DNA from: Enchytraeus crypticus
Taxonomy: Eukaryota; Annelida; Clitellata; Enchytraeida; Enchytraeidae
Reading direction: 5' to 3'
Length of the DNA: 64,000 bases
Assembly (NCBI GenBank): GCA_905160935.1
Contig: CAJHZI010000517.1
Coordinates: 1,056,001-1,120,000, forward strand
The notes beneath the pieces are model-generated. The model ran no database searches. It saw nothing but the letters and a program-made list of their open reading frames with translations, and had not been told where the DNA came from. Each line of letters opens with the position of its first letter. Position 1 is the stretch's first letter. Positions 1-9,970 of this stretch are shown piece by piece. Position numbers and translations under genes: made by a program.

Positions 1-859
1 TTATTCGCAATCTTCGCTTTTTTATGGCGCATTGATTGAAGCTAGCGCAGATTAAGTATAACCTTCCAATAACCTGAGGATTGTTTTCATTCGAAACTGT
101 TAATACTCGGTATTCCCAGGTGGTCACCTAACCATGTACTAACCGAGGCCGACGCAGTTTCACAATCGATTATAATTATTGACGCTCAACTTAACCGGGT
201 TCGTTAAATCCTGCTGACAATATATATAGCACATTAAGGTTTATCAAAAGGATGAGTTTACAAAAAGCCAATACGAGTGCATCGAGGACCGTTGTATGCC
301 GTAGAAGAATCTTAGGCAAGTAGATAGCCACCTAGCTAGGTCAAGTTATGACATTAATCAGTAGATCTGCAAACTATCATGCAAAATAAGGAGAATAAAA
401 CTATCCACACACGCTCTACATTTCAAATATTTTATTGTTTATTTACATTTATCACCACAAAAAAGATCACATAAGCACTTAAGAGATGCAGAAAGCATAA
501 GAAACATTCACAAATATGTAGGTGAAACGGCAAATATAGGCTATTAACATAGCACTTACATAGACTATTTCGTAATATCCGTTATTAAATTACAAAAACA
601 TTTCTTTAAAAAATGATATTTATTGGTAATTTAGATAAATATAATATTGCTAATTTGCATAAACTAGGGATGGACTGAGAAGAAAACAAATATTTACGCC
701 AAGGACTAGGAAAGTTTTAAACATCGCCACAGAGATCAAGTTTACATATAATAATTATTTCTTTAAAAGAATTGATAATTAATAACTTTACTCGACCTTC
801 TACCTCTTCCCTCCTTCCTCTCCGCCTCTTCTCTCGGCTCCGGTGACGTGCTCACTGAC

Positions 860-1290
860 CTCGAGTGACTGAACGTATTATTATGAGCGTATGATTTTTT
901 AACTTTTAATCCTTTTTTAAATTGCTCAACTGAAGAAGCCATGATTACATAATTGACGACACTATTCCACGCTGCAGTGACTCTATTTTTAAAAACATAC
1001 CTCTCAGCGTTATTATGAAATGGGGTAATCCTAAGAGATGCACCATTATTTCTGGTGACACCACTTTGTAGTGTAAAAAACTAATAAACTGCTAAATCTG
1101 AAAAATTGTTTACAATTTTAAAATAGGCGATTAAGTAATTTCTTTAATCTATGTAGTTCAAGATACTCTGAATCAAGTACATTTAAACGCTGAGGGTATG
1201 ACGAAAAAAATTTAATCCGTATAGCCTTTTTGTAAATAGCTTTTAAACTGACTCTATAAGATCGATTTTTGTTTTCCCAAAAGGGGACCA
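860..1290 (-). pseudogene. LINE reverse-transcriptase ORF2, C-terminal relic
   Basis: Minus-strand translation, with frame changes, gives the usual end of a jockey/CR1-type LINE ORF2. First comes a stretch like AIYKKAIRIKFFSSYPQRL with YLELHRLKK, then a block ending in RVTAAWNSVVNYV and SSVEQFKKGL. The WNS..N/LP..V..A.SV..FK pattern is the common terminal signature of these elements. It is broken by stops and frameshifts, and no reverse-transcriptase core is present. The copy at about 28050-28480 is the same relic in the second long repeat. Non-functional; identification rests on recognition of the motif. Confidence 0.7.
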
Positions 1291-1678
1291 TCCGTTTGAA
1301 GAGTATTCAAGGGATATTCAAATATTCTTATGTGTAACATATTAGTTAAAGTGCTTATAAAATGATGTTTAAAGAAATTTCAAAAGCTCACAGTGTAGTT
1401 TCCATAATAGTCCAACTCGGAATTGCAATCTTTTGGTGTTTTGAAGACCCGAACATCTGACAAGGCCGAGCTGCATAAAACTGACCGGCATCCAAATAGC
1501 AGCGTCACGATAGTGAATTGAAATAAGAGGTTCGGAATCGAGTAAATCGCAATCTTTCTTTGAATCATCATTTCTATACTATCTGCAACAAACATAATAC
1601 TTTATTTTATTTTGACCTCCAAGTTAAACAAATTATGTAGTATTACTTAATAACAGAAACAATAATATGCAAACTATA

Positions 1679-2611
1679 CAGCGTGAGTAATAAAAGCGAT
1701 AACACCTGCAAAAGTTTGAATATCTCAGGCTATTGTTAATATTTTCAAATCAAACTTTTAACAATTACTAAAGGATTAATTTTGATTTTTACCCATTTTA
1801 ATACATAGATTAGCCAGATATGAAGATTTCAGCTGAGCAGCCCCCCTTTTTTGAATGTACTGTAAATAAAAACTATATTTAACTTTATTTTTTGACCCTG
1901 GAAAGAGTCGTTGTGATGGTTCGGAAAGAACCAGTTGTATCTGCTAGCATTACTACCTATTCAATATGCTTTCCTCCAGCTGCTTTTCAGGTCTGCAGCA
2001 GCTTTCGGAAAGCTAGGACAGCCATGTTGATTCCAGCTTGTGGCCGTCTCTCCCAAATTGATGGTAGGTAGCACTTCTTACAGTTCTGTATTATTTTTAG
2101 GCATCGACTGGTGTTTCTGATAGAGATGCAGCATGGTTCCCCTGACATGGTAATCCAGAGGATTTTGGATCGGGAGAGTTTGGAGGCCATTCACTCTTCT
2201 TAATGAAATGCGGATTTCTCTCGCTGATCCATTCCTGTGCATGACGAGATGCATGAGCCGGATTACCATACTGCTGAACTACGAAACCATTTGAGAGAAG
2301 AGCATTGCAATCATCAAACAGCTTGGGAAGTAAAGTATTGACATAATACTGAGCGTTCACCTTTTCCTTCTCGCCAATGAAGTGAAATATGCCCTTACCG
2401 TTGTAGCAAGCGCCATTTTTAGGTAAAATGGGGGGTTGGTCTGCTGAAACTTGCATAACTTTCCGATCTCTAGATTAAAATGGATAAAATTTGGCCACCC
2501 CATCAACAATTAGTCCTTTAGTAATTGGTAAAAATTTTATTTTAAAATATTAGCAATAGCCTGAGATATTCAAACTTTTTGCAGGTGTTATCACTATTTT
2601 TACTCACCCTG
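1679..2611 (-). mobile_element. Mariner-type element, internally deleted and inactive
   Basis: About 930 bp, bounded by imperfect terminal inverted repeats: a CAGCGTGAGT-type left end and an ACTCACCCTG right end. It is flanked by TA dinucleotides at 1677-1678 and 2612-2613, as expected of Tc1/mariner. The minus strand encodes the C-terminal half of a DDE transposase (about 2456 down to 2078): NGKGIFHFIGEKEKVNAQYY, then QQYGNPAHASRHAQEW, then SEWPPNSPD, with a frameshift before NPLDYHVRGTM. The usual QQDGAPAH catalytic aspartate is a tyrosine here, the frame is broken after SPD, and the N-terminal DNA-binding half is missing, so no active enzyme can be made. An equivalent copy lies at 28870-29811. 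Confidence 0.9.
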
Positions 2612-2654
2612 TATACATTATTTAAAATGATCAAACGTAGACCGTCTCTTTTAT

Positions 2655-2742
2655 GATTTAAACCTCTCCCCTCTCTCTATTGTTCTGCAGGTCCAAGGTA
2701 CATACTACATCTTCATACCCAGAGTCTGCTTTCACGATTCGT

Positions 2743-2802
<60 letters not shown>

Positions 2803-3240
2803 TCTATATACGTATATGTATGTAAATATATATATCTAGATATATATATCTATGTATACATATATATAGTTTGTATATATATGTATATACATGTATATAT
2901 ATAAATATATAGATATATATATATAGATATATAGATATATATATATATATATACATATATCGGTTTAAATTATAGTAAACCATCCTATCTATCTAATCTT
3001 TTATCAATCTATCAACCCTCTCGTAGTCTTCGTTCCTCTAGATTTATTGATTGATTTATTGATTGATTGATTGATAAGCTAATCCCTTCACAAAAAGCTA
3101 TGCCTTACCCACACTTTATGTAGTCTATAACGTGGAAATATATGGCTTCTGAGTTGGATTCTGGATTCTCGTTGCCTTCCTCTGCCTTAGCCTTGTCACC
3201 TCTTACGCCACGTACAACTAAAGGTTGGTCAATTTGTCAG
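2655..3240 (+). repeat. CT-linked dispersed element split by a (TA)n microsatellite
   Basis: Starts with a short CT tract, then tgttctgcaggtccaaggta and agagtctgctttcacg. It is interrupted at about 2747-2960 by a long (TA)n-rich tract. It resumes near 3075 with the aaaagctatgccttaccc, ctttatgtag and atggcttctgag motifs. Related sequences occur at 14105-14480, 30590-30780, 34470-34530, 42795-42955 and 60570-60850. The type of mobile element is not known. Confidence 0.65.
2747..2960. repeat. (TA)n-rich microsatellite
   Basis: More than 200 bp of alternating TA with few interruptions. The tract at 29947-30160 in the second long repeat has the same interruptions and apparently the same length. 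Confidence 0.95.
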
Positions 3241-3340
3241 GGTCCAAAACACGACTTAAATAAATAAGTATGAAATGGTTTTGAGGTAACCTGAGGAACA
3301 ATAGAAATTTTTATATTCCGTATAGATATTCCGTATAGAT

Positions 3341-3460
3341 ATCCGAAGTCGGTAAGACACTTGACCGCGGATCAGTATGTGCGGAGTTCAAATTCTGGGC
3401 TCGCCCGTCACTGACATCGCTTTCGAATGAGGAAACTGACGTTAACCTTAGCTTTACCAG
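3341..3460 (+). mobile_element. SINE-A (tRNA-derived), copy 1
   Basis: Carries a tRNA-like head with box-A-like gaagtcggtaagacac and box-B-like gagttcaaattc, followed by ctcgcccgtcactgacatcg and gaggaaactgacgttaacc. Eleven substantial copies of this family are spread over both strands of the window. The RNA polymerase III box assignment is by resemblance to tRNA consensus. Confidence 0.8.
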
Positions 3461-3581
3461 CTTTAGATAGACACATGACATACCGCATGTGCTACATAGT
3501 TTCCCTTCTTGGTTGCTGTTTGTTATAGTTTCGTTATTTCCTCCTTTTCCAATCCATGGTTATTAGTAATCGTTTCTTTTT

Positions 3582-3795
3582 GCCCTGAGACAGAATCACT
3601 GAACTCTGAGTCAGAGTCACTGAACCCTGAGACAGAATCACTGAACTCTGAGTCAGAGTCACTGCACTGAACCCTGAGACAGAGCTACTGAACCCTGAGA
3701 CAGAGTCACTGAACCCTGAGACAGATTCACTGAACCCTGAGACAGAGTCACTGAACCCAGAGACAGAATCACTGAACCCTGAGACAGAGCCATTC
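3582..3795 (+). repeat. Minisatellite, unit about 21 bp
   Basis: About ten tandem variants of ctgagacagagtcactgaac. The counterpart at 31120-31355 differs by about one unit, as expected of a slipping array. Confidence 0.9.
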
Positions 3796-5126
3796 GATCC
3801 TAACTAAGTGGCTTGTAATAAAGCAACTGTGTATATAGGTATAGCACAAAAGCGCGTAAGCCCTTTTACGCACGTAGTTACATACAAGAAACGACTGAGG
3901 GTATCTGGGTTTAAAAGTAATGCCATTTAGATTTGAATTATGATTTGTAAATGCCAACCTGGAGAATTTAGATCTAAAATAAGAAAGTCTTAATCAAACC
4001 TTGCTAGGACGTCATCATGTTCTTAAACGCAAGAGAATAAAAAAAATACAAGTAAGAAATGGCGTAATCAAGGAGGTGTTTTGAGTGTCCAACCTTCCAT
4101 CCTGAATTGTTATTAATATTGTAAAAATTATCCTTCACTAAACTTTCCTATTTTACATGATAAAATAACACGAGTTGCGGTACAAATGTAGCTATTCCTG
4201 TTTATCATAAAATCAATTATAAAAGAACTAATTTTATATTAGTGTGATTAGGATCATATGAATCACCCAAAAAAGTCATTAATTAATTTTTGAGAAGTAT
4301 AATTAATTTCGGGGAAGTTTCCCCGCCTACCCCACCTTATCCCTCCTTCAGAAAATTCTGGTTACACCACTGCACGTAAAATCACTGCAAGTTTGCCTAT
4401 GCATATTTATGATTTAAAATGAATTCTTGTTACTTACGTGTATTTGATAAGATCATTTCTGTAATACAAAGCTCTGTGTGTTTTTCCGTAACACGGATAC
4501 GTTAAGATTTCATAACACCGCGCAAACGTATATATTGAGCTTTGGTCTACAAGCTAAATGCACAACTTCTCAGTCACATTACATTAGTTACTGAGAAATA
4601 TGGCTTAAGCATTAAACAGCTGCTAAACGAGGAACTAACAGCTATAATTTAATTATTTTGCGGGTTGCTGTGCTATAGGGCATCTGTGTAATGTCAATTA
4701 GGCTTAATCAAGAGCTGGAAGAAAAGAGATAGGTAGGGCAAGCCCTTCCAGTACTTTCAACTGTTTTCAAATATATTCATGGACTACGTTAATTCGTTAA
4801 AGTCTTTTATTTACGGTACTGTTTTAATATCAATATGATTTATTTTTCTCTGTGTTGTTTGTGTTCAATTGTCAGATTGCAGTTCCGAGGTTCACATACG
4901 TTTTGAAATACTTCCTAAAAGTACAAAAAATACTTTATTAATACATGTATATCTTCCAGGTATTTTCAAAATAGCTAATTCAAAATCTTTTCCACAAGTA
5001 ATTTGAAAGAAAAAATTATTTTTTAAATACTTTAAAAAATGCTCTATATAATTTGGATATACATGTATAATCAAGCTATAAATTTGTGCAAGTATTTTTC
5101 TGCATCTTTAAACTGTATGTGCATGT

Positions 5127-5292
<166 letters not shown>

Positions 5293-5644
5293 CTTTTAGA
5301 AAGTAACTATTTACACCGTATAGATAGTTGAAGAGAATTTATAATTGCATACCTTTTAGATAGTTGAAAGCCATTTAATAAATAGCTGCTGGCCTTGCAA
5401 AACTATTACTGTACTCTGTAGTTTTCAAGAAATGCAGGACAAATACATACGTCATAGCACCATGTCCTGCTGATAGGTGTTATTAAACCTTACATTTAAT
5501 TGTAAACCAGTCAATATTATACTGCAATTTATCACAATTGGTGTTATTTAATGGGGAAGGGGATTTCAGACAGGCATTACCGCGTTTGTCCTCTGCCACT
5601 TGTTCTCCAATCGTGCTGACGATGGACGGGGTAGTTAGCTAGAA

Positions 5645-5885
5645 TGTCTTAATTGCGTAGGGGGTAATGTCATGAAGTTTTAAATGACAGATCCTGAGGT
5701 GAATTGAACCCTCGCGTGTTCGAAACCCAGCCGCGCTGCTCTGAGAGTAAAGCCTTAGACATTCACTGGACTGGTTATACGGAAAATGGAAAAGATTGCC
5801 TAACGGTTTAAACATGTGGTATTGAAAGTGATAGATATCAACACAGTTGATCATTTCACTATATTACGTGTTTACTTTTTTCTTT
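5645..5885 (-). repeat. Repeat C with tRNA-like segment, copy 1
   Basis: Closely matches 55165-55398. On the minus strand it contains a tRNA-like segment: box-A-like ccagtgaatgtctaaggc, then box-B-like gggtttcgaacacg. About 120 bp precede the tRNA-like part on that strand, so it may not be a simple SINE. The right end as read is a T-rich stretch, tttacttttttctttt. Confidence 0.7.
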
Positions 5886-7466
5886 TGTACTGTGAGTTCG
5901 GCCCATGAGAGCAAGGTGGTCATGGGGATTCTAATTTAGATTTTCAAACTAAGCAGCAACACGAAGTCAGTAGTAAAATTAACTATATATTCAACAGCAT
6001 ACATAGAGGATTCTACTATACTAGTAAACAGAGCTACTGAAGTTGTATTAACATCGTAGTATGTGTGAAAAATGATTTGTGTTTCTTCCTCGGCACTCAA
6101 AGACTCATAAACCTAAGCTAGAGAATAAATGATTCAATGGCTGCCGAATTGATACTTGACAGTATAGTAGCTTTTCATAAGCAAGAGACTATGCCTTTGA
6201 ATCACCTCTGTATCGCCTGATACAGTAAAATAGGCATAAGGGAAAGATATTATATGATAATACAAAAAGTCTTCAAGATACTACTAAAAGACAGTATTCT
6301 AACACACACGTTGATTCCCACACAAAATCTGCTTGATCGACACAAATTTTTACACGTTCATTACTAATACATTTTAATATGGCTTTTATCATGCAAACAC
6401 CGTGCTATTAGCTAGTAGCTGCACCAGACCATTTTTACTTTCTGCTCAGTAGTCACACATAACATAGGTTTGGCACATGCTGCAGTGGTCATGTTGCAGG
6501 AATGGGATAGAACGCTAAAACTAGATGAGCTAAATTACGTTAAATGCAAAAAATATTAAAGACATTTTCCTGATTCAACAGATGGCAAGTTTTCCTTACT
6601 GAAGCAACACTTAATGGTTTCCAGTATTCTGTAGGATATGCAGAGGTTGATGTTTCAAGCATCTGAATATTGTCAGACAGAATTTAAATTGGATGATAGA
6701 GTGTAAATTGTTGTACTTACTCACTTTCGTATGTCTCGAATGTATACTGTACACATGAGAGTCTGAGTAATAAGCTTCTAGTAAAACATTTACCAGAACA
6801 ATTTGTAATCTACCACTCTATGCAAGCTGTATCATAGTCGTCATTCTTACATTTAATTAAAACCATTACTTTTCTATCATAGGTTATAGCAAATACTTAA
6901 GATTTTGCAATATTCACGTGCAAAAAATTATTTTATCTCCAAGGATTCGTTATCAGCGAGACATTTAAAGTGAAATTATGAAACAACGCCACATATTTCA
7001 GTTTTGGTCTCAACTGCCCGGATGATTCTGTATGAGTATAATCCACGATTTAACGTCAGGTTTAAATAATATGAAAAAGATGATGATAATATGATTTAAA
7101 GATGATGCCATTACACTGTGGAACGCATAGAGGGCCCACCATTTCTTAAGCAGAATCCTCCAAGTATAATGGTGTGTCAAAAAGAATGTTATAGACGATT
7201 TAAACATCCACTCGTATATGGACATGAAGAGGAAACGGAAGATAAACATGAGTGGAGTCGCTATATAGCATGGAAATGCCGGTAGGCAGTGCACTAAGAG
7301 AGAGAGAGAGAGAGAGATATTGCCTTATACTGTAGTGTTTGCAATACATATATAATATACATGTAATTATTAAGCATATCTTTCCCTTAACCAATCGGCC
7401 GATGTATTTACAAGCGCTCTCTTGTATAGAACAACAGAACTGTTGAACTATAGAAGCGCTAATGTA
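5886..7466. other. No recognisable gene or element
   Basis: AT-rich intergenic sequence on the 3' side of the receptor gene. Short open frames occur but none resembles a known protein or is flanked by good splice signals. A short GA tract at 7299-7318 abuts a fragment (near 7280) of the CT-linked element on the minus strand. Confidence 0.5.
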
Positions 7467-8075
7467 TTGGCTGCGCATTAAAATATAATCCAACTGCGAT
7501 AGCTTAGCCAATTCTTTAAATTTCACCTTGAAATTCTAATTAACTGTAGTCGAGGAATTTTTTCACAAGCCCACCAAAATATTTAGATATAATTAGAAGG
7601 GGACCGGATTTATGAAGTCTTACGAAAAAATTAATTTTTCTCATTTAAAACTCAAATTAGAACGTCAATTGGAATTAATTCCATTTGAAAATTTGTTGGC
7701 CCTGCAACGGACCGTTAGACCGATAGGCCTAAGGTCCGATGACGGCTCTGATACTGTGCTACGTTTTGAACTCGAAATGAGCTCCCTGATCTTTGATGCA
7801 GGATATCTAAGCTTTTTCATACCGATAGAATTGCACTGTCAATGGACCGCAGAGATATATGTACATGTAGGTCTTTCCAATTAAAATGGCGTGTAAATTT
7901 AACAAGTCAATTTTTGTATTGATAACTTCGGTCCTATTCAAAATACATTCGCAAAATTTTGTATGCTTGTAGACACATTCCTCGATTACAGGCCATTGGA
8001 ATTTCGTAACGAAATGTGAAGAATTGAGCAAGCCATCTCAATTTCTCTAGGGTGTATTTTTTAATGCGCACCCTG
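7467..8075. mobile_element. 609-bp MITE-like element with long inverted repeats and TA duplication
   Basis: Roughly 95-bp imperfect inverted arms (7467-7562 and 7977-8075) share the ends ctgcgcattaaaatataa and ttttttaatgcgcaccctg and the inner motif attcctcg(a/t)ttacag. Each end is flanked by TA (7465-7466 and 8076-8077), the Tc1/mariner target duplication. The interior open frame at 7612-7884 (90 residues) resembles no transposase, so I take the element as non-autonomous. The 8076-8421 stretch after it shows nothing else. Confidence 0.7.
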
Positions 8076-8421
8076 TACAATCAGCTTAATACTTCCGAGG
8101 CTTTCCGATAAAAGAATTTAGGTCTGAAATATCATATCTTAGATATAAATCTTTAAAACTGTGAATGAAATCGAAGCACAGTTTTCTCACTAACCATAAC
8201 GAGAGCATGACAGTCATCATTAATAGTAATTATACAGATAACTTATATCCTATATGCTGTCAGCGATGACAACATTACTCTAATTACATGTATGCTTTAT
8301 ATAATGTCGATATATTTTGACTACTTGTTAGAATAATTAAAGATTCCAATTTCATTAGCTATTGTCTACATCATGTGTGGTTCGCAGCTGACTTAGTGGC
8401 CGCTGATCCCACTTAACTGTT

Positions 8422-9560
8422 TTAACTGGATTCTGCATCCTCATTAAATTCTCTACCTTCACATTCGAATGTCACAGAATCGATGGATGACGTACTTATA
8501 GAATCCGGTTCAATCAGGTCAGAATATTCATTTTCCTCATCTCTGTCATAGTCTGACCCACTTAGCATGCTGACTGATTTATAACTTCTAGAGTCTGCTC
8601 TAAACTGTATGAAATCGGGTGGCAGGTTGAAATGTTCGTTTTTGTCATTTAGCGGAATTCTCTGGTCCTGATGGCATATCACTCTAGGGATTTCAGTACC
8701 GCTAGCTAAACCTGAATCATTGGTATCATCATCAGAGTATTGCGCAGGAGCAATAGAAGCACCCTGCACTACACAAGTTGATATTACATCGGCTTGCATT
8801 ACGTCACTTGGGTGCTCACAGGAGAGATCAGTTGGATTGGATTCTGTTGATGTTGAAGGTTTTTCACTATATTGCACAAAGGTACTTTTATCATTTTTCA
8901 TAAAGACACTATCAAACCATTTTGGAGTGTTGCTATGATAACTTTCTGCTTGCATAATCGCATTAGCGAGATCCTTTCCTTCAGGAACGCTGCAGAACTC
9001 TTTGTAATTGACGACAGGAACCCTGCTCACACCTCTCTTGCTGGACTTTGACAGCCCGTGTATTACCAGAAACAGCTCTTCTATGTTCCTCATCAGCTCA
9101 TAGGTCTGGCCATTCATAGCGTCGATAACCCATGTCTTCTTCTTAGAGTAGGAAAAGAAAGCGTTAAAAACTCGCCGGCTTTCCGGCTGCGTCTGTAATT
9201 TGTTATCGTTTATGAGATGTTTCACAGCTGGCACAAAAATATCCTCTAGATGTCCTGATTCTTCTGCCTTCTTTTCGTAGCGATGTCCCTCCAGAGAAGC
9301 GTCGAATAGACGCTTGCCACCCTCTGAGTGGATGACAAGGAGAGTGTCGACGTGGAAAAGTTGAGCGAGGAACCACTGGAAGGGAGACTGCTGGGCCAGA
9401 TCTTGTTCACACCAGCTGTCCATCACGACATCACAGCGACAGTGGCGCTGTAGAAACAGAGCGAATCTGTCCACCACTCGTCTGTGCGAGTCGTTGTCAC
9501 TGGAGTAGAGGATGAACAGTTTACGAGCTTCTGATATAAACAGCACGTCACTGCTGATGT
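8422..9560 (-). CDS. IL17R: IL-17 receptor homologue, last exon: SEFIR domain and cytoplasmic tail
   Basis: A 379-codon terminal exon including the TAA stop at 8422-8424; acceptor ttttagcag ends just above 9560, entry phase 1. The SEFIR domain occupies roughly exon residues 12-190. Box-1-like [20 protein letters not shown] is followed by [26 protein letters not shown] and [14 protein letters not shown]. Further on, [20 protein letters not shown] resembles the segment after SEFIR in IL17RA. The remaining roughly 160 residues are rich in Ser, Asp and Glu with no domain I recognise. In this family SEFIR binds the SEFIR of Act1/CIKS-type adaptors at the inner membrane face. A single large 3' exon for the whole signalling part is seen here. 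Confidence 0.9.
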
Positions 9561-9912
9561 CTGCTAAAATGTTATATATTTTAATTGTTTTTAACATTGA
9601 CTAATAACAGTCAAAATGTCAGTATACAAACTAATGAATACGATAAAATATTGTGTTGAAATTTTCTCTGCAAAGCTGACTCCATAAATAGGCCTACGTA
9701 TATTAAGAAAAATGGTCACATCTCTGATTTCTGCTGAAATGTAATACCTTATAATAGTGCTAAAATAGGTTATTAACAGTCAAATTTTCAGTGTACAATC
9801 TGGTGAATAAGCAAAACAGATTCGAGAAATGATAAAGAAAATAGTCGCATATGCGTAAAAAGCAGCATGTGATTAGGACTAGGTACCTTGGACCTGCCGC
9901 TCGGCAGAACAC

Positions 9913-9970
<58 letters not shown>

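Larger units (their letters stand above)
1..5081 (+). repeat. Long direct repeat, copy 1 (at least 5.1 kb)
   Basis: Aligns almost base for base with 27192-32635. The left end is cut by the window, so the true unit may be longer; the right end is sharp, identity stopping after the shared tataa at 5077-5081. Differences are scattered substitutions, roughly 1-2% by eye, plus a few indels. The largest indel is near 3040, where copy 2 carries about 350 bp that this copy lacks. The block holds a LINE 3' fragment, a mariner relic, a (TA)n tract, a SINE and a minisatellite, all shared at the same positions, so these were present before duplication. No host gene is seen in the block; 1-850 and 3800-5081 show nothing recognisable. 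Confidence 0.95.

Noticed and set aside
2680-2904. Open frames over the TA, CT and pentamer tracts
   Set aside because: Tyr/Ile, Ser/Leu or similar repeats produced by simple sequence; not genes.
3341-3460. Functional tRNA genes
   Set aside because: The tRNA-like heads of the repeats do not fold into a full cloverleaf by eye and recur with long non-tRNA bodies, as SINEs do.
7612-7884. A 90-codon plus-strand frame
   Set aside because: Lies wholly inside the inverted-repeat element and resembles no transposase or host protein.
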